Shown piece by piece: positions 16,908 through 26,163 of a stretch of 54,725 nt of DNA. Positions within the stretch are counted from its first letter, which is position 1. Every line of letters begins with the position of its first letter. Both the position numbers and the translations under genes were made by a program. Under the pieces are notes generated by a model. It was not told where the DNA came from and searched no databases. It saw nothing but the letters and a program-made list of their open reading frames with translations. This DNA is from Chlorobiota bacterium (GTDB lineage: Bacteria > Bacteroidota > Ignavibacteria > Kapaibacteriales > UBA961): assembly GCA_014191195.1 (NCBI GenBank), contig BJGZ01000015.1:1-54725 (forward strand), written 5' to 3'.

Positions 16908-19130
16908 TTATTCTTTAAATAATGTTAAAAAATAAGTATGCATTTTACCCTTACCTTTTATGTCAATTAAGCCTCTTTGATGAATAGAAATGATACCAAA
17001 AGAAAATTCTTTTGTTTCGGGTATTTCTTCATCAATAGAAATTGAACATAATTCCCTTAGAAATGGGTCACTTACATGTACCTGTTCTCTTTGGCCATGT
17101 GATTCCATTCTTGAGGCAGTATTAACTGTATCTCCCCAGAGATCATATGTAAATTTATGTCCTCCGATTACACCTGCAATTACAGATCCACAATGAAGCC
17201 CTACTCTTACTTTAATTTCTTGTTGTCCGGGAAACTTATGTTTTTTTGCAGTATCAATAGCTTTAAAAGCAAATTCGGTTATTAATTCAGTATGATTTTC
17301 TTTTGCAGACGGAATTCCACATGCTGCCATATAGGCATCACCCAGAGTTTTTATTTTCTCTATTCCTAATTCTAAAGCTAATGCATCAAAATCAATAAAT
17401 AAATCATTTAATGTTCCAACAACTTCCTCAGGATTTAAATGTATTACTATTTTTGTAAACTCAACTATATCTACAAAAATGATACTTACATGTTCATGTT
17501 TTTCTGCTATCGTAGTTTCGCCTGATACGATTCTATTTGCTATTTCTATTGGTAAAATATCATGTAAGATTTTTTCTTTTTCTTGAAATCGAATTATTGT
17601 TTCCTTATTACTTCTTTCTATTTTTTCTATTTGCCTAATTAAATCTAATTCCACTGCTTGTTTTTTTGCAGATTCATTGTGTACTTGCTTTTCTAACTCA
17701 TAAAATTCTTTAAAATGAAGATATGCTTTATTTATATTTCCATGGTTTTCATATAATGTAGAAAGATATTTATGCAATTCATATTGTTGTTGCTTGATTT
17801 TATATTTTTTTTGAATGGCTAGTGCTTTGAGTAAATATGATTCTGCTTTTTCAATGGAATAATGTTCAAATTCTGTGTGTGAATATAATTCTCCAATTTT
17901 CCCCAACCAACTAGCATATCCTACCTCTATACCCAATTCCTTGTCTAGCATCATTGCTTTTTGATAATGATCCAGAGCATTATTCCATTGTTCTAATCGT
18001 AAATAGACATCTCCAATATTTCCAGTCATTCTTGCAATTTGGGCTTTAATTTCAATTTTAACAGCAATTTCTAAAGTTCTTTTAAAATACCTTAACGCTT
18101 GATTAAAATCATCCATTTCATAATAAATTGATCCAAGTGTTCCATTTACAGTTGCTTCTAATTCTAATTGCGGATTATTTAATAGAATTTCTAAAGCCTG
18201 ATTATTATACAATATTGCTTTTTCAAATTCATTCAGATCTTTGTAGATCTCCCCGATATTAGAAAGATGTCTAATTACACCGAAGATATTACCATGTTCT
18301 TCATCAATACTTAATGCTTTTCTGTAATATTCTAATGCTTTTTGCAAATCTGATAATGAACTATAGACAACTCCGATATTACCATAGTGTTTAGATAAAT
18401 TATTTCGATTTCCAAGTTCTTCATCTATTTGTAAAGCTTTATTATAATATTCCAATGCTTTAGGAAAATTAGAAATATTACTGTAAATCACTCCAATATT
18501 ACCATTTATATCTGCAATTCTATATGGATTTCCAAGTTCTACTTGAAGTTCTAGAGCTAGCTCATAGTAAGTAAGTGCTTTAGGATAATTAGACATAGTA
18601 ACGTACGATATTCCAATATTTACCATGCAATTAGCCATAATTGGCTTGTTTTGAAGCTTTTTTGCTAGTTTAAGTCCTTCTTTATAAAATATCAGAGCCT
18701 TTTTTATTTCGCTTAATGCATTATAAACCACTCCTAAATTTATATTATATTTTGCAATGCTTAAGTAATCGTCGTTCTCTTTTGAATAACTTAATGCTTC
18801 TAATAAATAGATTATTGATTCATGATAACATTTCTTTTGTATTAATATTGCCCCTTCATTTCCCTGAATCATAGACTTGCATTTTGCTGATAGATCTTTA
18901 TGTTTATCAATATATGACATTGCAATAATGGAATATTTTTCGGCTTCAAGTATATCAGCCATTCTCCAATATGCCTGAGATAAAAACACATATAATTGGG
19001 CTTTAATTTCAATATTGATATCTATATCATTGTGCAATATTTTCAAACAATATTCTTCTGCTTCTTCAAATTTTCCAAATTGAAGTAATGATTCTACAAT
19101 TCCCAAATACTCTGCTTCTAATAGTAACAT
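16908..19130 (-). CDS. TPR-repeat class III adenylate cyclase
   Basis: A 740-residue cytoplasmic protein with no signal peptide. Residues ~1-480 hold about eleven tetratricopeptide repeats (recurring NIGVVYSSLSDLQKALEYY-type units), a short coiled coil covers ~485-520, and a class III nucleotidyl cyclase domain spans ~522-740. The catalytic set is complete: metal ligands D554 (FVDIVEF) and D598 (TLGDAYM), adenine-selecting K594 (EKIKT) and D663 (YDLWGD), and transition-state N670 and R674 (NTASRMES). It should make cAMP from ATP, with the TPR part sensing a protein or peptide partner. The gene starts 12 nt after the Rieske lipoprotein gene and is followed by its cysteine-rich paralogue, a probable operon. 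Confidence 0.9.
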   Translation of the reverse strand: MLLLEAEYLGIVESLLQFGKFEEAEEYCLKILHNDIDINIEIKAQLYVFLSQAYWRMADILEAEKYSIIAMSYIDKHKDLSAKCKSMIQGNEGAILIQKKCYHESIIYLLEALSYSKENDDYLSIAKYNINLGVVYNALSEIKKALIFYKEGLKLAKKLQNKPIMANCMVNIGISYVTMSNYPKALTYYELALELQVELGNPYRIADINGNIGVIYSNISNFPKALEYYNKALQIDEELGNRNNLSKHYGNIGVVYSSLSDLQKALEYYRKALSIDEEHGNIFGVIRHLSNIGEIYKDLNEFEKAILYNNQALEILLNNPQLELEATVNGTLGSIYYEMDDFNQALRYFKRTLEIAVKIEIKAQIARMTGNIGDVYLRLEQWNNALDHYQKAMMLDKELGIEVGYASWLGKIGELYSHTEFEHYSIEKAESYLLKALAIQKKYKIKQQQYELHKYLSTLYENHGNINKAYLHFKEFYELEKQVHNESAKKQAVELDLIRQIEKIERSNKETIIRFQEKEKILHDILPIEIANRIVSGETTIAEKHEHVSIIFVDIVEFTKIVIHLNPEEVVGTLNDLFIDFDALALELGIEKIKTLGDAYMAACGIPSAKENHTELITEFAFKAIDTAKKHKFPGQQEIKVRVGLHCGSVIAGVIGGHKFTYDLWGDTVNTASRMESHGQREQVHVSDPFLRELCSISIDEEIPETKEFSFGIISIHQRGLIDIKGKGKMHTYFLTLFKE

Positions 19131-19142
19131 ATAGTAATTACT

Positions 19143-19616
19143 TTATATTGAAATAGAGATAATTCCTGTTGATGAATTATAGGTAGTTATGAATTCTTGT
19201 AAACTACTTGTACTTTCACCACCAATATTCTGAGCAAAATTTCCTTCTGAGGTGCCAAATTGAGCACCATGTTTAGAGCATATTGCTTTGCCACCAGATG
19301 GCGATGCTACAGAGCCTCCTTCATGTGGACAATATGATGACATTGTCCTAAATTTATCTTGCGCTGTTCTTATAACTATTACAGGCAATCCATTATTATT
19401 ATTTCCAAAAGTTCTACGGATTGAACCTCCTATACTTTGTAAGCTTGATTCATTAGCTAATGTTATAGTAATTGTTTCACCCGATAATGTAGAAGTTGGA
19501 GAGTCTGAACACCCTTGGCAAAGTGCCACAATTGCAGCACCTGAAACTACTGGCAAAATCCCAATAGTTTTCATAAAATTTCTTCGATTTACAATTGAAG
19601 ATTCTTTCGTTTTCAT
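19143..19616 (-). CDS. Rieske [2Fe-2S] Tat lipoprotein
   Basis: A 157-residue Rieske-fold protein with intact cluster ligands: C96 and H98 in YCPHEGG, C113 and H116 in CSKHGAQF, and the glycine-rich Pro-loop (SPSGGKA) between them. The N-terminus VNRRNFMKTIG is a twin-arginine signal, expected for a cofactor-bearing export protein, and CQGC at 33-36 is a lipobox, so it is probably a membrane-anchored electron carrier. Isolated small Rieske lipoproteins of this kind occur in Bacteroidota and may donate or accept electrons for a quinol or oxygenase system; none is present here. It lies 38 nt after the metalloprotease and 12 nt before the cyclase. Confidence 0.85.
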   Translation of the reverse strand: MKTKESSIVNRRNFMKTIGILPVVSGAAIVALCQGCSDSPTSTLSGETITITLANESSLQSIGGSIRRTFGNNNNGLPVIVIRTAQDKFRTMSSYCPHEGGSVASPSGGKAICSKHGAQFGTSEGNFAQNIGGESTSSLQEFITTYNSSTGIISISI

Positions 19617-19654
19617 AAAATTTCCTAAATATTAGATATCTATTAGCATATACA

Positions 19655-21790
19655 TTACTGTGATTTAATCAATGTATGAATAAACTGTTTCATTCCATAT
19701 CTATTGTGAATTACAATACAATATACTCCTGAATTGATATCTACAGTTGATAATTCTACAGTATTTCCATTAATACTAGTTGATAATATTCTTTCTCCTG
19801 TTATACTATACACAACGATATTTCCACCGATACATTCTGAATCATGAATCTTAATAGTACAATTTCCATTTGTAGGATTGGGATATATATCAAATGATAT
19901 GTGATCTTTTGTTTCAGTTACAGATAATGGAACATCACATGGAGCACCAGCAATGATTGCTTCATTTGGCTTTTCATTGTATTGATATTCTAATAATCTA
20001 CAGCCATTTTTTGATGATACTGAAACTTTCATCCATCCATAATAGAAATTATTTCCAGCCTGCGTTCTAAAGCCAATATATCCTTGTTTATCATCTAAAT
20101 CTGTATATAATGATGAGTATAAAATCCCTTGATTGCCACCTGCTCTCCATAAACTCGAAGATCCAATTTCTGTTCCAGGTTCTACAAATACTATATTGTC
20201 ATTGGATTGATTTTGAGTAATAATTGCTCTACCATAATTCTCTAAATAATACACTGAGTCTTTACGTAGCAATCCATAAAATCTATTGATTGGCCCAGAT
20301 AATTCGAATGAATTCCATGATGTATCTTTATTTGCTACTGCATAAACTTGCTCACAGGTTTTTTTCCATGGATCTAAAAATGTTAGTGAAAATGTTTTTT
20401 CTCTATTTTTTATTGATTCTGCATCTCCATTTGTAAAAGCTGGGTCTTTTAGGATAAAAGACAATTGAACAGAATTATTTTGATTATGATATACTGCTTT
20501 GCCTTTAAAAGAGCATGTTATTATCTCTCCAGATTCATCTACTTCTAATTGTTCTGTTAAACCTTGTGGAACTCCTTGTAGTATATAATGAATACCTGGC
20601 TCCAGATTTCTTCCTGCTTCTGTAAATTTCACTCCTGCTGATGCATATATTTTAATTGGATTTCCACCTAAAGATCCATCATTTATTTCACTTTCTTTTA
20701 CAAAGTTCTTAGAATAGCTTATAAATGGATATTCATTAACACATGGATTATTTGAATTATAAGATAATAATCCTGTTGCTACAGCATTATCATATTGCCA
20801 TAATGATTTTCTGGATGGAGTTAATAAAGCTGCTTCCATTCTTTTATTCTGATCAGCTGTAAAATTTTTATAACAAGAGGTATTATAATCCATATAATTT
20901 TCTCCATTTATCAATCCACCGCATTGAATTGCTTCGCATCCTTTACCAGCTCCATCTGTTGGTGGGGTATCGGCACAAAAGTCTCCAGCACCGGTACAGC
21001 TATTTCCTTCAAAAGTATGACGTAAATCCAGATAATGTCCACATTCATGAGTAAAGGTTTGATTGAATTCAAGATAATTGTATGAAGATCCACCTTTTCC
21101 TAAATACACATAATTATATACCATTCTGGCTAATCTATTATCACTTTGCCAAGTGGAAGGATAAAAACAATAACCAGAATTATTTACAGCATTATTTGCA
21201 AAAAGATCGTTTTGAACATAGACATTAAAATATTTATAATTATCCCATGCACATGATTGAATTTGCTTATCCCACGATGTACCACTATTACCAAAGCCTG
21301 GTTGCTTATCTTGATAATAGACAATGCCTTCGGTTATATTTCCCTCTGGGTCAATCAATGCTCTGGCAAAACGAATAGAAGTATAAGACTTTATAGAGTC
21401 GAATGCTTTATTGACTGTTTCGAAGTCTTCATTAGTACCTGCAAATGTTTTATTTAAGTCATCAATAGCAAAATCTAATTGAGATACTGGAACACCTGAT
21501 TTTCCGGCAGGATGAAAAACATGAAATACAATTGGTATAATTTTAACACAAGAAGTATCAGGCATTGATTGCTTAGAAACATTATTTTTTGCCAGATATT
21601 CTTGTATTATGGTCAATGTATTATTGTAAGAAGGATCTTTTCTTTTTTGTTCTTCTAAATGATTAATTTCTTCTTGAAGCCCTTTGTCTGGAGATTGAAT
21701 ACCTCCAAAAATTGGCATTGGTAGTTTTACCTGTGCATACAGCATACCAACACTGCAAAGTGCCGAACACATATATATTAAATATTTCAT
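19655..21790 (-). CDS. Secreted M43 (cytophagalysin-like) metalloprotease with T9SS sorting domain
   Basis: The 711-residue secreted protease has a signal peptide (1-20, MLYAQ) and a short propeptide-like segment. The metzincin catalytic domain has the zinc motif HECGHYLDLRH (H248, E249, H252, H258), the cysteine-rich CADTPPTD loop and the Met-turn NYMDY (M300), as in the pappalysin/cytophagalysin family M43. A beta-rich region follows, and the T9SS type-A tail begins around residue 630 (FDIYPNPTNGNCTIKI). It is predicted to degrade extracellular proteins. It is the first gene of the minus-strand cluster with the Rieske and cyclase genes, though a direct functional link is unclear. Confidence 0.9.
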   Translation of the reverse strand: MKYLIYMCSALCSVGMLYAQVKLPMPIFGGIQSPDKGLQEEINHLEEQKRKDPSYNNTLTIIQEYLAKNNVSKQSMPDTSCVKIIPIVFHVFHPAGKSGVPVSQLDFAIDDLNKTFAGTNEDFETVNKAFDSIKSYTSIRFARALIDPEGNITEGIVYYQDKQPGFGNSGTSWDKQIQSCAWDNYKYFNVYVQNDLFANNAVNNSGYCFYPSTWQSDNRLARMVYNYVYLGKGGSSYNYLEFNQTFTHECGHYLDLRHTFEGNSCTGAGDFCADTPPTDGAGKGCEAIQCGGLINGENYMDYNTSCYKNFTADQNKRMEAALLTPSRKSLWQYDNAVATGLLSYNSNNPCVNEYPFISYSKNFVKESEINDGSLGGNPIKIYASAGVKFTEAGRNLEPGIHYILQGVPQGLTEQLEVDESGEIITCSFKGKAVYHNQNNSVQLSFILKDPAFTNGDAESIKNREKTFSLTFLDPWKKTCEQVYAVANKDTSWNSFELSGPINRFYGLLRKDSVYYLENYGRAIITQNQSNDNIVFVEPGTEIGSSSLWRAGGNQGILYSSLYTDLDDKQGYIGFRTQAGNNFYYGWMKVSVSSKNGCRLLEYQYNEKPNEAIIAGAPCDVPLSVTETKDHISFDIYPNPTNGNCTIKIHDSECIGGNIVVYSITGERILSTSINGNTVELSTVDINSGVYCIVIHNRYGMKQFIHTLIKSQ

Positions 21791-21906
21791 AGTATATCAC
21801 TTGTTAGTTAATGAATCTACATACAAAATAGTAAAAATGTTTGTATAGTCGGACGAGTATTCACTCAAACAGGAACCACATAATATGATAATATGTTCTT
21901 CTACAC

Positions 21907-22503
21907 ATGAATGATTCTACGCTTGCAGAAAATCTTTTACCATATGATGGTATAGCATTATATATCCCCAATTTTATTGAACAACATGAAGCGTCAATAT
22001 TATATGATATTCTTCTAGATTCTATTGAATGGCAAAGAGATATTGTAAAAATGTTTGGTAAGACACATATCCTAAATAGAAAAATGGCTTGGTATGGTGA
22101 TTCGGATAAAAAGTATTCATATTCTGGTATAAGTAGAAGCCCCATTTCTTGGACACCTGAACTGATCAAAATTAAGCTGCTATGCGAGTCATTATGTCTA
22201 CATTCATTTAATTCTTGCCTTTTAAACTATTATCAAGATGGCATTCAAGGTATGGGTTGGCATGCAGATAATGAAAAAGAATTAGGTAATAATCCCATTA
22301 TTGCTTCGGTTTCTCTTGGTGCAGTTAGAACATTTAGATGCAAACATCGCATATCACATCATACAATAGATATTGCACTTGAATCTGGAAGTTTATTAAT
22401 AATGAAAGGTTCTATGCAGCATAATTGGGTGCATTCATTGCCAATTTCAAGAAGAGTCAAGGATGCTAGAATCAATTGCACATTTAGAACAATAATAGAA
22501 TAA
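21907..22503 (+). CDS. alkB: AlkB-like 2-oxoglutarate/Fe(II) DNA repair dioxygenase
   Basis: A 198-residue AlkB-family protein. Iron ligands H119 and D121 (GWHADNEKELG) and H176 (HNWVHSLP) are present, as are the 2-oxoglutarate- and substrate-binding arginines R188 and R194 in the C-terminal RINCTFR. The N-terminal nucleotide-recognition lid has the usual MAWYGD motif (60-65). The enzyme removes methyl lesions (1-methyladenine, 3-methylcytosine) from DNA by oxidation. It is the first gene of a plus-strand DNA-damage cluster with umuD and umuC (82-nt gap to umuD). Confidence 0.93.
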   Translation: MNDSTLAENLLPYDGIALYIPNFIEQHEASILYDILLDSIEWQRDIVKMFGKTHILNRKMAWYGDSDKKYSYSGISRSPISWTPELIKIKLLCESLCLHSFNSCLLNYYQDGIQGMGWHADNEKELGNNPIIASVSLGAVRTFRCKHRISHHTIDIALESGSLLIMKGSMQHNWVHSLPISRRVKDARINCTFRTIIE

Positions 22504-22513
22504 ACAATTCTGA

Positions 22514-22523
22514 TAGTATACTA
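22514..22523. promoter_or_regulatory. Candidate LexA-type operator upstream of umuDC
   Basis: TAGTATACTA is a perfect 10-bp palindrome 62 nt before umuD. A second, imperfect palindrome (AATGT-GT-ACATT) lies at 22534-22545, 40 nt before umuD. LexA boxes differ between phyla and the one used here is unknown. The location upstream of umuD makes a damage-regulated operator plausible but not proven. Confidence 0.35.
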
Positions 22524-22585
22524 AAAGTTGTCAAATGTGTACATTGCATTGAAGTAATACCAATAAAAAATACCCCTAAAATAGA

Positions 22586-23029
22586 ATGAAATCGTCGTCT
22601 AATATCCAAGCTATCATGGGATTTAAAGAATCCCCTCCAGACAGTGCATATCCCCTATTCCTTTCTGGCGTTAGTGCTGGATTTCCTTCACCAGCAGAAG
22701 ATTATATAGATAAAAAACTATCTTTAGATGAGCATTTAATACAAAATAAGACAGCTACTTTTTTTGTACAGGTTAGCGGTAATTCTATGATAAATGCTGG
22801 TATCAATGATGGAGCCTTAGTAGTTGTAGATAGATCACTCAATGCTCAATCTGGCGATATTGTAGTTGCAATTGTGCAGAATGAGTTCTTGATTAAAAGA
22901 CTTCATATCCATAATGGTTTATGCCATTTATTGGCAGAGAATAAAGAATATCAATCTGTAATTATGGATGAAAATTCAGGCGATTGTATTTGGGGCGTTG
23001 TCACTTCCTGTATTCAAAAATTTAGATAA
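22586..23029 (+). CDS. umuD: UmuD-like SOS mutagenesis protein (S24 self-cleaving)
   Basis: A 147-residue LexA/UmuD-fold protein without a DNA-binding domain. The cleavage site is A31-G32 in SAGFPSPAEDY, the canonical UmuD context. The Ser-Lys dyad is S67 (VSGNSMINAG) and K104 (EFLIKRL). RecA-stimulated self-cleavage yields UmuD', the accessory subunit of the translesion polymerase encoded 24 nt downstream. The length matches E. coli UmuD (139 aa). Confidence 0.94.
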   Translation: MKSSSNIQAIMGFKESPPDSAYPLFLSGVSAGFPSPAEDYIDKKLSLDEHLIQNKTATFFVQVSGNSMINAGINDGALVVVDRSLNAQSGDIVVAIVQNEFLIKRLHIHNGLCHLLAENKEYQSVIMDENSGDCIWGVVTSCIQKFR

Positions 23030-23053
23030 TATTATACTTCACTTATATTCACT

Positions 23054-24352
23054 ATGACCTTTGCATTAGTAGATGGGAATAATTTTTATGTAAGCTGCGA
23101 AAGAGTATTTCAACCAAAGCTCCGCAAGCTTCCCATTATTGTTTTATCTAATAATGATGGTTGTGCTGTTGCTAGATCGGATGAAGCAAAAGCCTTAGGT
23201 ATTAAGATGGGGGAACCACTCTTTAAAATAAAGGATATTGTCCAAAAGCATAATGTACAGGTATTTTCTTCTAATTATGAATTATATGGAGACATGAGCC
23301 ATAGAGTAGTAGAAACACTTTCAATGTTTTCACCAGAAATAGAAGTATACTCGATAGATGAATCATTTTTAGGTTTAGACCATATTCCTTTAGAACACAG
23401 AGAAGAATATTGTAGGAAAATGAAGAATACAGTTTTCAAGTGGACAGGTATTCCAGTTGGTATTGGCGTTGGCCCTACCAAAACACTATCAAAACTCGCC
23501 AATAGAATTGCAAAAAAATGGAAAGAATTCGATGGTGTTTTTATTCTGCCAGAATCATTAGAAGAACAAGATGAATGGCTTGATAGAATTGCTGTAGAGG
23601 ATATATGGGGCATTGGATATCGTACAGCTCCCAAATTTAAACAACAAGGAATTAAAACAGCAAAAGACGTTAAATATGCTCCTCAGGATTTGATAAAAAA
23701 ACAATTTACTGTTGTAGGGCTTCGAATGGTGCAAGAATTAAATGGTATTTCTTGTTTAAAACTAGAAGATCATCATCCACCACAAAAAACAATTATCTGC
23801 TCCAGAAGTTTTGGTGATTATGTAACTTCATTTGCTGATTTAAGCGAAGCAATTGCAAAGCATGCAGAAAGTGCGTCTGTTAAATTACGTAAGCAACATT
23901 CTGTTTGTGCTGCAATTACTGTTTTTATAAGAACTAATTATTTTTCTCCAAAATATCCTCAATATTCTAATTCTTGTACTGTGCAATTTGAACTTCCTAC
24001 TCAATTTACTCCATCTTTAGTAGAGACAGCTATTCAGGGACTTGAAAGAATTTTCAAAGATGGTTTTCATTATAAAAAGTGTGGCATTATGCTTCATGAT
24101 CTTTGCAATGCGGATGCCGTTCAACAAACATTTTTTACACCAGAATATGTTGTTAGAGATGCATCTCTTATGCAAGCCATGGATAGCATAAATCAAAAAT
24201 ATGGAAGACGTACAGTACATAGTGCTGCTTCTGGAGGGAATAATTCTGGAAAGAGTACATGGTCTATGCGGAGAGATAAAAAATCTCCATCTTGGACAAC
24301 TAGATGGAGCGATATCCCCTATTTAAATACTGATTTGCCAATCATCATATGA
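23054..24352 (+). CDS. umuC: UmuC, catalytic subunit of DNA polymerase V
   Basis: A 432-residue Y-family DNA polymerase. Metal ligands D7 (ALVDGNNFY) and D102/E103 (YSIDESF) are present, as is the steric-gate Y12 and the [15 protein letters not shown] palm/finger motif. The C-terminus (about 380-432, [16 protein letters not shown] ... SPSWTTRW) is the DUF4113 domain typical of UmuC. It copies past abasic sites and UV lesions in an error-prone way. It is co-transcribed with umuD. The last 34 nt overlap the 3' end of the convergent TPR gene; the stop codon is TGA. Confidence 0.95.
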   Translation: MTFALVDGNNFYVSCERVFQPKLRKLPIIVLSNNDGCAVARSDEAKALGIKMGEPLFKIKDIVQKHNVQVFSSNYELYGDMSHRVVETLSMFSPEIEVYSIDESFLGLDHIPLEHREEYCRKMKNTVFKWTGIPVGIGVGPTKTLSKLANRIAKKWKEFDGVFILPESLEEQDEWLDRIAVEDIWGIGYRTAPKFKQQGIKTAKDVKYAPQDLIKKQFTVVGLRMVQELNGISCLKLEDHHPPQKTIICSRSFGDYVTSFADLSEAIAKHAESASVKLRKQHSVCAAITVFIRTNYFSPKYPQYSNSCTVQFELPTQFTPSLVETAIQGLERIFKDGFHYKKCGIMLHDLCNADAVQQTFFTPEYVVRDASLMQAMDSINQKYGRRTVHSAASGGNNSGKSTWSMRRDKKSPSWTTRWSDIPYLNTDLPIII

Positions 24353-25350
24353 TTAACTTTAGCTGGGGGCTGATGGGAACCAATCCAAGATTGTAATGAT
24401 TGCATTTTTCCTTGATTTGTTCTTATCCATACTTCAATAGCTGGGGAAGCATTTGGACGAGATATTACATAAGAAAATGACTCACAATGACCTGATTTAT
24501 ACAAATCATGAAATGTTGATGCATATAAGTCAGACCAAATAGGAAAATTATTTTCTACAATTGATTCTAATTCAGAAAATAGATGACATTCCATTTCTGC
24601 AAATAATGCTTCCTGATTTGTTGTATCAGATATAGTATATTTTTTAACTAATTGCTTTTGTGCCTTTATAAATACATCGCTGTTTTCAATAGAGTCGTTT
24701 TCTGTCAAAGATGTACATGCTACTTTTATTGTTTGATGTAATAAATCTGATATTTCGGCAGAACGATTCGATTGTGAATCTAAATATAAAATATAATTTA
24801 AGCTTAATAGTGCTTTAATATATTGCTGCTTAATCATCATAATTTTAGCCAAAAGGATATGACTATTTACATGATTTGGTTTCATTTTTAAAGAGTGCAT
24901 CAGAGTTTCTTCAGACTTCACCAAATTGTCTGCTTCAAAATATGAAAGAGCTAAATTATAATGTAATTGATGCAAGCCCCTAAACTTCATCATGGCTTCT
25001 AAATAGACTTTAACAGCTTCCTGTGGCTTGCCTCCTAAATTTAATGCACTTCCCCATAAAAGATATGCTCCCTGTTGTTGCTTACTATCAGAATTAATTA
25101 CTTTTTTACAATATTCTGATGCTTCGTCATACTTCTGCATCGCTAATAATGTATAAGTAATTTCATAATGAACTATACCAGATACTGAATCAGATTTCAA
25201 TGCTTTTTTATATTGCTCTAATGCCTGTTCATATTGTCCATTATCATGATAAGAATTTCCTTTTCTTATCAAATCAGCAAATGATGCACTTTGAGCTAAT
25301 ACAGAAAATGATCTTATAAGAACTATGAAAATGGTGATGATGAGCTTCAT
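24319..25350 (-). CDS. Exported TPR-repeat protein
   Basis: A 343-residue protein with a signal peptide (1-19, SVLAQ) and four or five tetratricopeptide repeats over ~25-190 (for example [22 protein letters not shown]). A conserved-looking C-terminal domain follows (~225-343) in which [18 protein letters not shown] and [16 protein letters not shown] are distinctive. TPR proteins of this kind act as periplasmic scaffolds; no partner is evident. Its 3' end overlaps umuC by 34 nt tail to tail, which may allow transcriptional interference with the SOS operon. Confidence 0.65.
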   Translation of the reverse strand: MKLIITIFIVLIRSFSVLAQSASFADLIRKGNSYHDNGQYEQALEQYKKALKSDSVSGIVHYEITYTLLAMQKYDEASEYCKKVINSDSKQQQGAYLLWGSALNLGGKPQEAVKVYLEAMMKFRGLHQLHYNLALSYFEADNLVKSEETLMHSLKMKPNHVNSHILLAKIMMIKQQYIKALLSLNYILYLDSQSNRSAEISDLLHQTIKVACTSLTENDSIENSDVFIKAQKQLVKKYTISDTTNQEALFAEMECHLFSELESIVENNFPIWSDLYASTFHDLYKSGHCESFSYVISRPNASPAIEVWIRTNQGKMQSLQSWIGSHQPPAKVNHMMIGKSVFK

Positions 25351-25537
25351 GCTTTTAGGAATAGTGGTGTGTTCTATCAGCAGAGAGTAGAAAAATGCTA
25401 AGATGTTACATTGTATTTTTAATTATGTATATAATGTCTTTATTAATAGCATAGACCTTATCTTTTGATTCAATAATATATGATTGAGCGTTACATAACA
25501 TTGTATTGTACATGATAAATCAATTGCAAAAAGTATC

Positions 25538-25580
25538 TTGACATATACTCGATTGAACATATAAAATTTTTGTATTTTGT
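25538..25580 (+). promoter_or_regulatory. Promoter/regulatory element upstream of the marR gene
   Basis: TTGACATA (25538-25545) is followed 16 nt after its TTGACA by TATAAA, a sigma70-like pair. The block ends with TGTATTTTGT (25571-25580). The same two blocks, with a GATTG between them, recur before the next gene (26080-26126). Confidence 0.5.
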
Positions 25581-25601
25581 TATGTATGTGATTAATCGTA
25601 A

Positions 25602-26072
25602 ATGAGAAATAATATGAGTCAGCATTCTACTTCAACTCCAGCACATTTTAAATATCCTGCTTTAGAGGCTATTATTCAGATTAGTATTGCTTCCGAGCAT
25701 TTAAAGCAATTACTAGATAAAACTATAGAGCCTCTAGGTATTAATGGTGGACATTATTCCATTTTAAGAATTTTAAAAAGATCATATCCAGAAGGATTAT
25801 CTAGAATAGATATTGTGAAGCAAATGATTGAAAAGACTTCTGATACTACAAGGCTTATAGATGGTTTAGAAAAAAAGGGATTTGTTGAAAGAATTCGTAC
25901 AAGTAAGGATAGAAGACTTTCTCTTACCAAAATTACAAGTGGTGGAATGAAAAAATTAGAAGATATTGATCCGTTATTTATGGACTTATTAAAAAACATA
26001 TCATCTGTCCTTTCTGAAGAAGAATGTAAACAATTATCAAGCTTATGTAAAAAGCTATATTCTAGCTCTTGA
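25602..26072 (+). CDS. MarR-family transcriptional regulator
   Basis: A 156-residue winged-helix repressor. The helix-turn-helix and wing lie at about 60-115 (YSILRILKRSYPEG ... DTTRLIDGLEKKGFVERIRTSKDRR), with the conserved wing sequence ERIRTSKDRR. Dimerising helices flank it. MarR proteins bind palindromic promoter sites and are released by small phenolic or oxidant ligands. An alternative ATG lies four codons downstream. The stop is TGA. It is followed at 91 nt by the deoxyhypusine-synthase-like gene, which shares its promoter blocks. Confidence 0.92.
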   Translation: MRNNMSQHSTSTPAHFKYPALEAIIQISIASEHLKQLLDKTIEPLGINGGHYSILRILKRSYPEGLSRIDIVKQMIEKTSDTTRLIDGLEKKGFVERIRTSKDRRLSLTKITSGGMKKLEDIDPLFMDLLKNISSVLSEEECKQLSSLCKKLYSSS

Positions 26073-26079
26073 AGAGATC

Positions 26080-26126
26080 TTGACATAATAACAAGATTGT
26101 GAAGTCTATCAAATACTGTATTTTGT
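26080..26126 (+). promoter_or_regulatory. Promoter/regulatory element upstream of the DHS-like gene
   Basis: TTGACATA (26080-26087), GATTG (26096-26100) and TGTATTTTGT (26117-26126) repeat the arrangement in front of marR with slightly longer spacing (37 instead of 33 nt between first and last block). Its presence in the 91-nt gap suggests that the gene has its own promoter. Confidence 0.45.
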
Positions 26127-26163
26127 ATCATAAATTATTCTTATCACTTTTTCTTCGAGTTGT

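Noticed and set aside
21821-21846. ATACAAA ... TTTGTAT inverted repeat upstream of alkB as an operator or terminator.
   Set aside because: Only 7 bp with a 12-nt spacer in AT-rich DNA and no T-run; chance is likely.
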